From Tatumella sp. JGM118 (GTDB lineage: Bacteria > Pseudomonadota > Gammaproteobacteria > Enterobacterales > Enterobacteriaceae): a stretch of DNA of 64,000 nt. The DNA is taken from positions 52,391 to 116,390 of the forward strand of contig NZ_JAERJR010000009.1 of the NCBI RefSeq assembly GCF_018257515.1, in the 5' to 3' direction. Numbering within the stretch: position 1 is the first letter of the stretch; each line of letters begins with the position of its first letter. Positions 57,738 to 64,000 of the stretch are shown in pieces. Made by a program: the position numbers and the translations under genes. A model generated the notes under the pieces. The model saw nothing but the letters and a program-made list of their open reading frames with translations. It had not been told where the DNA came from and did not search any database.

Positions 57738-60700
57738 TTACAGCCCTCCGGACTTATAAACTTTCGCCTGCGGCGTACCCTGCGCGCCCGGTAATGGCGT
57801 GCTGACTTTCTCCATACGGACCTGGAAAGGCGGGAAAGGCATTTCGATATTATTATCTTTGAAGCCTTTCAGTATCAGCTGATGGAGCTCATGACGTAGC
57901 GGCATCCGATGGCCCATTTCTGCGGCGTAAATCCGTAATTCGAAGAGCTGAATACCTTGCTGCAGATCCACCAGGAAAGCTTCAGGCAGCGGGGTTTTCA
58001 GCACGTAGCTGCAGCGATCTGCCGCTTGCTTCAGGACCCCGGTGACCAGTTCACTGTTGATATGTGCCGGGGCCGGGATGGTCAGTACGACACGGGTGAC
58101 AGCATCAGAAAGTGACCAGTTAACAAACTGTTCGGTGATAAACGCCTTATTTGGCACAATAATTTCTTTACGGTCCCAGTCTGTAATGGTGGTGGCGCGG
58201 GTATTGATTTTTGAAATCGTGCCGGTCAGCTCACGAATAGTCACCGTATCCCCGATACGTATCGGTTTTTCGAACAGAATGATCAGGCCGGAAATAAAGT
58301 TTGCGAAGATCTCCTGTAACCCGAAGCCCAATCCGACGCCCAGTGCGGCGACCAGCCATTGCAGTTTAGCCCAGTCAATGCCCAGCATTGAGAAGGCCGT
58401 CATTACCCCGATAATCATCAGGACATATTTGGTTAAGGTGGTTATCGCATATCCTGTGCCTGGTGCCAGACTCAGATGCTGTAATAAGGCCAGTTCCAGC
58501 AGGGCAGGCATATTTCTGACCAGTTGCAGGGTGATAATCAGTACCAGAATAGCGATCAGCACCGCGCCGAGAGTTACCGGCTGGATATTTTCCCCGCTCG
58601 TCGAAGAGGCATCCCATAACGGAATATTTTCCAGAAATGCGAAGGCAGAATGCAGCTCTGACCACAGTAAGATCAGTGATACCAAAGCAACCAGCGTCAG
58701 TAAGGAGCGCACCAGCCGCAGAGACTGGGCACTGATGGTATCGAGGTCGATGACGGGCTCTTCAACTTCATAAGACTCGGTACTGAAGCCGCTATGTTCT
58801 TTTTCCTCTTCACCGCTACGGGCCCGGCTGGCAAGCATATCTGCGCGTTTCTGACGTGCGCGGTCAAACTCAATTCTGCGTCGCTGGATAAGCATCCAGC
58901 GACGTATAATATGATAAATCACTAACAGCACAAACCAGATGGCCAGCGAGCTCTCCAGGCGTGCCAGCAGGGCCTGCGCCGTCGCCAGATAGCCGATACA
59001 GGACGCAAGCGCAGCAATCAGAGGGATTGCCATCATCACATCCCAGAGAATGGTATTGGTCATGTTGTTACTGTTGCCCTGACGATCGAAATATAACGGC
59101 AGGCCGGCCCGTTTCAGGGCATTTGTCACGACGGTCAGAGAGATACAGATAAGAATGAAGCACAGTCTGCCCAGCGATGCAGAAAACTGTCGGTCTTCAA
59201 GGTTATCAAAGGTAATCAATACCATAATAAGCGGCACAATGACTCCCACCGTCAGGGAGTAGTAGCGCATCGCTTTGGCGACACTGGCCTGCGGCCAGCG
59301 GAAGTGCGTAATAAACAGCCCATGCGGTCTGGCAAAGGCGGCACTGATCATAAATGCCCATAATACCGGCAGGGTCGCGGTGACTCCGTCGCCAATCGCC
59401 ACGGCGATAGGATAGGGCCAGGCATTCTGCAACCCATAGCCGAGGGCCGCCCATAACACCGGCAGAGGAAGGGCCACCAGAATCGACCAGAAGACGGTGC
59501 GCACGGTAAGGCTGAACTTATCCAGGGTCACTTTGCCGACCTTGCCGGCCGAACGCTCGAGGAAAGCCTGGTAGTGACGGCGTGAACTGATACTGATGAC
59601 GACCAGGAAGAATGCCCCCAGGATCGGGATAATCGTCTCTCTGCTGGTAAACATCATAATACTGGCTTTACCCAGCTGTCCGAAGGTATCCAGAGAAATC
59701 AGGCGTGACAGATCCTGGACGACCTGTAGCGGGTAATGGAAGGTGATTGGGCCAACATCCGCCGTCCAGAACAGATAGCGGTGGGTGGCATCTTTTACGT
59801 CATCCAGCGCATCCTGCAGCTGGGTATTAGCCACTTTAAGTTTGGTGATCTCCAGAATCAGCGAATCACAGCCGGAGATCAGCGAACCGAGTAATTCACG
59901 CTGAGTACGTAGCTGCGCATCCAGAATACGTATCTGACTGGCGGTCAGGGGAGTGCCATCCTCCTGAGTCAGTGAGTGCAAACTGCCTTGTCTGCTCAGC
60001 AGATCTTCATAATGCAGTCGCTGCACCCGCAGTTCACCCATTTCACTGTCAATCTGCTGCTGTTTCGGCACTTCCGGCAGGCGGGCAACCTGAGCACGTA
60101 GTGCTTCTCCCAGCAGATTAGATTCACCAAGCCATTGGGATTGCTCACGCAGTGTGCTGAGCGCCTGTCTGACCTGCAAGGTCTGTCCGGCGGCAAGCCG
60201 TTGCTGGGAAGCCACCAGATCCATCCGCTGAGCCTGCTGATTCAAATCGTTGGAAAGATCGCGGTTGATACGGAACTGTTCACTGATACCGGGCGGGAGT
60301 TCGCCACTGTTTTCAGCCAGTTGCTCGGTACGCTCCAGAGCCTGTTGCGCTTCCTGCTGACGCAGGGTGTTGAGCTGGTTTCTCAGTGCCTGCAGATAAT
60401 TGTCCAGCTGAGTCATGGTCTTCTGGTGTAACTCAGCCCGTAAGCGCGCCAGTTCCTGGCGGTTGCTCGCGGACAGCTGAGCCAGTTCCAGTTCATTGAC
60501 GCGGGCCTTGCTGGCGGCGTTGCCGGTTTCCCGTGCCCAGGCACTGGCCTGTCCACGGGCGGTGGCGGAGGCGGAAAGACTTTGCAGACGGCGATCGCTG
60601 TCAGTCAGTGCCCGTCTGGCCTCGGTTTGCTGCTGGGGTAATTGCGTGATGGAATCACTGATTTCACGGACCCTGTCCTGTTCCTGCTGGGCCTGACGGC

Positions 60701-61067
60701 CTTCTTCCAGTAACTGACTGCTGACCCGTAAAATCTCCTGCTCCAGCTCATTGCTGCTCAGTGACGGATTGACCGTTTTCGGGGTATCCGCCACCGACAC
60801 AATTTGCTGCTGTAATTCCCGGGATAATTTCGGGAAATTATCGATAACAGACTGATACTGACGTGCCTGTTCGATCGATGCGTTACGCTGATCGATAAAA
60901 TCCAGGGCAGTCTGTAACGTCTGAACCAGTTCTGCCTGCGCCGGGCTGGCTTTACTGCTCTTAGCCGTTTCCAGCGCCTGTTTTATCTGTGCGGCATCCG
61001 GAGGCGTGGCCGCATACAGTGAGAAGCTGAGCCCGAGGCTCAGCAGTAAAGCCACAATCACGCGCAC
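57738..61067 (-). CDS. mscM: MscM, miniconductance mechanosensitive channel (YjeP)
   Basis: A 1109-residue MscK-type channel. A signal peptide (LLLSLGLSFSLYAA) is followed by a large periplasmic coiled-coil domain (about 25-470), a series of membrane helices, and a C-terminal MscS-like pore and vestibule (WLVAALGVGLGFGLQEIFANFISGLIILFEKPIRIGDTV). It protects against hypo-osmotic shock. The start is a GTG with GGAGAA upstream. It lies 17 bases after psd and is co-transcribed with it. Confidence 0.95.
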   Translation of the reverse strand: MRVIVALLLSLGLSFSLYAATPPDAAQIKQALETAKSSKASPAQAELVQTLQTALDFIDQRNASIEQARQYQSVIDNFPKLSRELQQQIVSVADTPKTVNPSLSSNELEQEILRVSSQLLEEGRQAQQEQDRVREISDSITQLPQQQTEARRALTDSDRRLQSLSASATARGQASAWARETGNAASKARVNELELAQLSASNRQELARLRAELHQKTMTQLDNYLQALRNQLNTLRQQEAQQALERTEQLAENSGELPPGISEQFRINRDLSNDLNQQAQRMDLVASQQRLAAGQTLQVRQALSTLREQSQWLGESNLLGEALRAQVARLPEVPKQQQIDSEMGELRVQRLHYEDLLSRQGSLHSLTQEDGTPLTASQIRILDAQLRTQRELLGSLISGCDSLILEITKLKVANTQLQDALDDVKDATHRYLFWTADVGPITFHYPLQVVQDLSRLISLDTFGQLGKASIMMFTSRETIIPILGAFFLVVISISSRRHYQAFLERSAGKVGKVTLDKFSLTVRTVFWSILVALPLPVLWAALGYGLQNAWPYPIAVAIGDGVTATLPVLWAFMISAAFARPHGLFITHFRWPQASVAKAMRYYSLTVGVIVPLIMVLITFDNLEDRQFSASLGRLCFILICISLTVVTNALKRAGLPLYFDRQGNSNNMTNTILWDVMMAIPLIAALASCIGYLATAQALLARLESSLAIWFVLLVIYHIIRRWMLIQRRRIEFDRARQKRADMLASRARSGEEEKEHSGFSTESYEVEEPVIDLDTISAQSLRLVRSLLTLVALVSLILLWSELHSAFAFLENIPLWDASSTSGENIQPVTLGAVLIAILVLIITLQLVRNMPALLELALLQHLSLAPGTGYAITTLTKYVLMIIGVMTAFSMLGIDWAKLQWLVAALGVGLGFGLQEIFANFISGLIILFEKPIRIGDTVTIRELTGTISKINTRATTITDWDRKEIIVPNKAFITEQFVNWSLSDAVTRVVLTIPAPAHINSELVTGVLKQAADRCSYVLKTPLPEAFLVDLQQGIQLFELRIYAAEMGHRMPLRHELHQLILKGFKDNNIEMPFPPFQVRMEKVSTPLPGAQGTPQAKVYKSGGL

Positions 61068-61084
61068 GTCATCGTTCTCCGGGC

Positions 61085-61981
61085 TTACTCAGTGACAGGA
61101 CTGACTGACGGAGTGTCAGAGAAGATACTGGCCAGAGGCTGACCCAGACGGGTTTTTGCTTCAGCTTCCAGAGATTCACTCAGCATGACTTTATTTTTTG
61201 CAAACAGGTTTATGACCGTGGAACCGAGTTTGAAACGGCCCATTTCGTCACCTTTCAGCAGTACCACTGCACCATCCGTCTCAGCGGCAGGGTAGTGCCA
61301 GCGCTTGATCACCCCTTCGCGAGGTGGCGTAATGGTGCCGGCCCAGACCGTTTCGATACTGCCGACAATGGTCGCTCCGACCAGTATCTGGACCATCGGT
61401 CCGAAATCGGTATCAAAGTAGCAGATTACGCGTTCGTTACGGGCAAACAGGTTGGGGATATTACGCGCAGTCAGCGGATTCACTGAGTACAGGTCTCCCG
61501 GCACGTAGACCATTTCGCGCAGGATACCATTACACGGCATATGCACACGGTGATAATCACGCGGAGCCAGGTAAGTGGTTACAAACTGTCCGTTGTAAAA
61601 GTCTGCGGCACGGCGCTCATCCCCGGCGAGTAACGCCTCCAGGGTGTACTGGTGACCTTTGGCCTGAAAGATCTGATTTTCTTCGATACGTCCGGCCTGA
61701 CTCACGGCCCCGTCTGCGGGCTGAATCAGCAGATTAGGATCATTATCTATCGGGCGGGCACCCTCTTTTAACGGACGAACGAAGAAGTCGTTAAAAGTCG
61801 GGTAGGCCGACGTTTCTTTCTTCACCGCTTCAGACATATCCACTTTGTAGTACCAGACAAACAGATCTATCACCGAGCGGGTCAGCCAGCCCCCGCGACG
61901 GCTGGCAGCCCAGCCCGCCAGTTCTGTTAACGCTTTTTTCGGTAAAACTGCATTGATGCCAAGTTTGAATTTTTCGAGCAT
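61085..61981 (-). CDS. psd: Phosphatidylserine decarboxylase proenzyme
   Basis: A 298-residue inner-membrane enzyme making phosphatidylethanolamine. The self-cleavage site is the LGST motif ([12 protein letters not shown]); the Ser becomes the pyruvoyl prosthetic group. Other marks are [10 protein letters not shown] and the [11 protein letters not shown] segment. The ATG at 61981 follows GGAGG. Operon rsgA-psd-mscM order as in E. coli. Confidence 0.97.
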   Translation of the reverse strand: MLEKFKLGINAVLPKKALTELAGWAASRRGGWLTRSVIDLFVWYYKVDMSEAVKKETSAYPTFNDFFVRPLKEGARPIDNDPNLLIQPADGAVSQAGRIEENQIFQAKGHQYTLEALLAGDERRAADFYNGQFVTTYLAPRDYHRVHMPCNGILREMVYVPGDLYSVNPLTARNIPNLFARNERVICYFDTDFGPMVQILVGATIVGSIETVWAGTITPPREGVIKRWHYPAAETDGAVVLLKGDEMGRFKLGSTVINLFAKNKVMLSESLEAEAKTRLGQPLASIFSDTPSVSPVTE

Positions 61982-62071
61982 GTTGCCTCCTGGCATTATC
62001 ACGAGATAGAGATAAAAAACGGGCGCAACTCAGGCGACCCTGGTAAATTGGCGATCCCGCCAGTATGTCAG

Positions 62072-63124
62072 TTAGTCCTCACTGACAGAAAAGTTTTTCC
62101 GGACTTTGACCTGTGCCATGCTTTCCAGAATACGGTGGTAACTTTCGAAACGTACTTCGTCAATCCTGCCGTCTTCTACGGCCTGACGTATTGCACACCC
62201 CGGATCGTTATCATGTTTGCAGTCGCGGAATTTACAGTGACCAAGATAGTCCGCAAATTCGACAAATCCGCGGGTAATTTGTTCCGGTTCCAGATGCCAG
62301 AGACCAAACTCCCTGACCCCCGGGGAGTCGATCACATCTCCGCCATGCGGGAAGTGATACAACCGGGCGGCGGTGGTGGTGTGCTGGCCCAGACCGGAGT
62401 TATCTGACACATCGTTGGTCAGAATTTCCTCTTCACTGGCCGCATCCAGCCCTAACAGCCGGTTAAGCAGGCTGGATTTACCCACCCCTGACTGGCCGGC
62501 AAAAATACTGATCCTGTCAGTCAGTGCCTGCTCCAGAGGGGCCAGCCCCTGACGTTCGTGGCTTGATACCATTAATACCGGATAGCCGATCCTGCGGTAG
62601 ATATCCATTTGTTCGTCCACAAAGGCCCGCGCAGCATCATCCAGCAGATCGGTCTTATTCAGCACCAGCAGTGGCGCTATTCCCAGTGTTTCGCAGGCCA
62701 CCAGATAGCGGTCGATAATATTCAGCGACAACTCCGGTAAAATTGCGGACACAATGACAATCTGATTAATGTTAGCGGCAATCGGCTTCAGACCGTCGTA
62801 ATAATCGGGGCGGGTCAGCATCGATGTTCTTTCGTGAACGGCTTCGACAATGCCTTTCCCGGCGCCACTCTGCGGGGCGCGCCAGACCACACGGTCACCG
62901 GTTACCAGCGAACGGATCGTCCGGCGGATATTACACCGCAAAATATTCCCCGTGCTGTCTTCCACATCGGCATGCATACCAAAGCGGCTGATCACAATAC
63001 CTTCTTCCGGCTCGCCAAAGAGGCTGTCATCAGGCTCTGCTTTTTCCGGTCGTGTTTTCAGGCGTCGCTGATGGTTAGCATTAACACGACGCTGCTGACC
63101 TTTTGACAGTTTATTTTTGCTCAC
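62072..63124 (-). CDS. rsgA: Small ribosomal subunit biogenesis GTPase RsgA
   Basis: A 350-residue circularly permuted GTPase that checks late 30S maturation. Order: an OB fold ([14 protein letters not shown]), G4 (LNKTDLLD), G1 ([12 protein letters not shown]), G3 (DSPG) and a C-terminal zinc finger ([14 protein letters not shown]). The start is taken as a GTG at 63124 giving [13 protein letters not shown], the E. coli N-terminus; the ATG four codons upstream overlaps the AGAGGAAG ribosome site. A short Glu-rich insertion (DAASEEE) follows the G1 region relative to E. coli. Confidence 0.96.
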   Translation of the reverse strand: MSKNKLSKGQQRRVNANHQRRLKTRPEKAEPDDSLFGEPEEGIVISRFGMHADVEDSTGNILRCNIRRTIRSLVTGDRVVWRAPQSGAGKGIVEAVHERTSMLTRPDYYDGLKPIAANINQIVIVSAILPELSLNIIDRYLVACETLGIAPLLVLNKTDLLDDAARAFVDEQMDIYRRIGYPVLMVSSHERQGLAPLEQALTDRISIFAGQSGVGKSSLLNRLLGLDAASEEEILTNDVSDNSGLGQHTTTAARLYHFPHGGDVIDSPGVREFGLWHLEPEQITRGFVEFADYLGHCKFRDCKHDNDPGCAIRQAVEDGRIDEVRFESYHRILESMAQVKVRKNFSVSED

Positions 63125-63225
63125 ACTTCCTCTCATGATTTGCCAGACTTCGCCCGGCGGGACAAAACGTCTATGATACCATTATTAGTCATCAATAGAC
63201 GATTTTAGCAACGGTGAGAGAGTGT

Positions 63226-63774
63226 ATGGCAACTGCAAGTGAAAACAATCTGATTTGGATTGACCTCGAAATGACTGGCCTGGACCCGGAAAGGGATCGG
63301 ATCATAGAAATCGCAACGCTGGTGACCGATGCGGACCTGAATATTCTTGCCGAAGGGCCAGTGATTGCGGTTCACCAGTCCGCCGAACAACTGTCTCTGA
63401 TGGATGACTGGAATGTTCGTACCCATACCGGCAGCGGCCTGGTGGACCGGGTTAAACAGAGCCAGTACGACGACCGTGCAGCAGAACTTGCCACGCTGGA
63501 GTTCTTAAAACAATGGGTACCCGCCAATGCCTCACCGATCTGCGGGAACAGTATCGGTCAGGACCGCCGTTTCCTCTACAAGTATATGCCTGAGCTGGAA
63601 GCATGGTTCCATTATCGGGCTCTGGATGTGAGTACATTAAAAGAGCTGGCCCGCCGCTGGAAACCGGAAATTCTGCCAGGTTTCCGTAAAGCAGGAACGC
63701 ACCAGGCACTGGATGATATTCGTGAGTCAGTAGCCGAATTACGCTACTACCGGGAAAATTTCCTCAGCCTTTAA
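63226..63774 (+). CDS. orn: Oligoribonuclease
   Basis: A 182-residue DEDDh 3'-5' exonuclease that degrades 2-5 base RNAs, including pGpG, the product of EAL phosphodiesterases. The Exo I residues are Asp13 and Glu15 (IDLEMTGLD). [18 protein letters not shown] and [20 protein letters not shown] carry the remaining acidic residues and the histidine. The ATG at 63226 is used; a GTG four codons upstream is not. Confidence 0.97.
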   Translation: MATASENNLIWIDLEMTGLDPERDRIIEIATLVTDADLNILAEGPVIAVHQSAEQLSLMDDWNVRTHTGSGLVDRVKQSQYDDRAAELATLEFLKQWVPANASPICGNSIGQDRRFLYKYMPELEAWFHYRALDVSTLKELARRWKPEILPGFRKAGTHQALDDIRESVAELRYYRENFLSL

Positions 63775-63855
63775 GTAAAATTGTCTAATCTGACAACAAG
63801 ATGATGCTTTAATCGTCAGTCAGACGAAAAGCTGCAAAAATATTGGTAACGGGGC

Positions 63856-63883
63856 TTGCGTAGCGGAATTATTCTCGTATAAT
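63856..63883 (+). promoter_or_regulatory. Promoter of the tRNA-Gly gene(s)
   Basis: -35 TTGCGT (63856-63861) and -10 TATAAT (63878-63883) with 16 bases between them, followed by a GC-rich discriminator (CGCACCCC), typical of stable RNA promoters. Confidence 0.8.
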
Positions 63884-63923
63884 TCGCACCCCGTAACGAT
63901 GAAGAATTTATGTCGTTGCCGGC

Positions 63924-63999
<76 letters not shown>

Positions 64000-64000
64000 G

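Overview
The window is chromosomal DNA from a member of the Enterobacterales, most likely the Erwiniaceae (Tatumella/Pantoea/Erwinia group). Three observations support this. A twin-arginine/GMC/triheme-cytochrome gluconate 2-dehydrogenase opens the window and closely resembles the Pantoea cypripedii enzyme. The right half keeps the enterobacterial gene order pheU-yjdC-dsbD-cutA-aspA-fxsA-groSL-yjeI-epmB-efp-ecnB-epmA-mscM-psd-rsgA-orn-glyV. All proteins resemble enteric homologues. Genus is inference; Tatumella is my best guess.

Left part (1-30 kb), metabolic and accessory genes: partial sbmA; the periplasmic gluconate dehydrogenase operon under a GntR-type operator; an MFS transporter; a Tsx channel with a CRP site; OsmC and LysR genes; an MdtG-like efflux pump; a divergent POT-family permease; an EAL plus PilZ pair that looks like MrkJ/MrkH; a four-gene chaperone-usher fimbria; CopC and DUF2946 genes; a xanthine-type permease; the formaldehyde operon frmRA with its operator; a 2-oxoglutarate oxygenase in one operon with a methionine-type ABC importer; an ABM monooxygenase and a YhhY-like acetyltransferase.

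Middle (30-45.4 kb), envelope genes and the most unusual locus: a gene-free 0.9 kb stretch holding five TAACCCC tandem repeats; a WaaL-type O-antigen ligase with a glycosyltransferase; the pgaABCD poly-N-acetylglucosamine operon; then an AT-richer five-gene operon (40828-44922) next to tRNA-Phe. That operon encodes an FMN 2-hydroxyacid oxidase, a single-domain VOC protein that looks like the catalytic half of 4-hydroxyphenylpyruvate dioxygenase / hydroxymandelate synthase, a tautomerase, a PhyH oxygenase and an aminotransferase. The set of activities parallels the HmaS-Hmo-HpgT route to arylglycines, with an added hydroxylase and no peptide synthetase. It is my main candidate for an undescribed system.

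Right part (45.4-64 kb), conserved backbone: the EF-P modification genes epmA and epmB with efp, the chaperonin operon behind a sigma32-like promoter, and housekeeping genes. Compared with E. coli, dcuA, yjeH and the frdABCD/ampC/blc block are absent from this locus. No CRISPR array, insertion sequence, integrase or prophage gene was seen.
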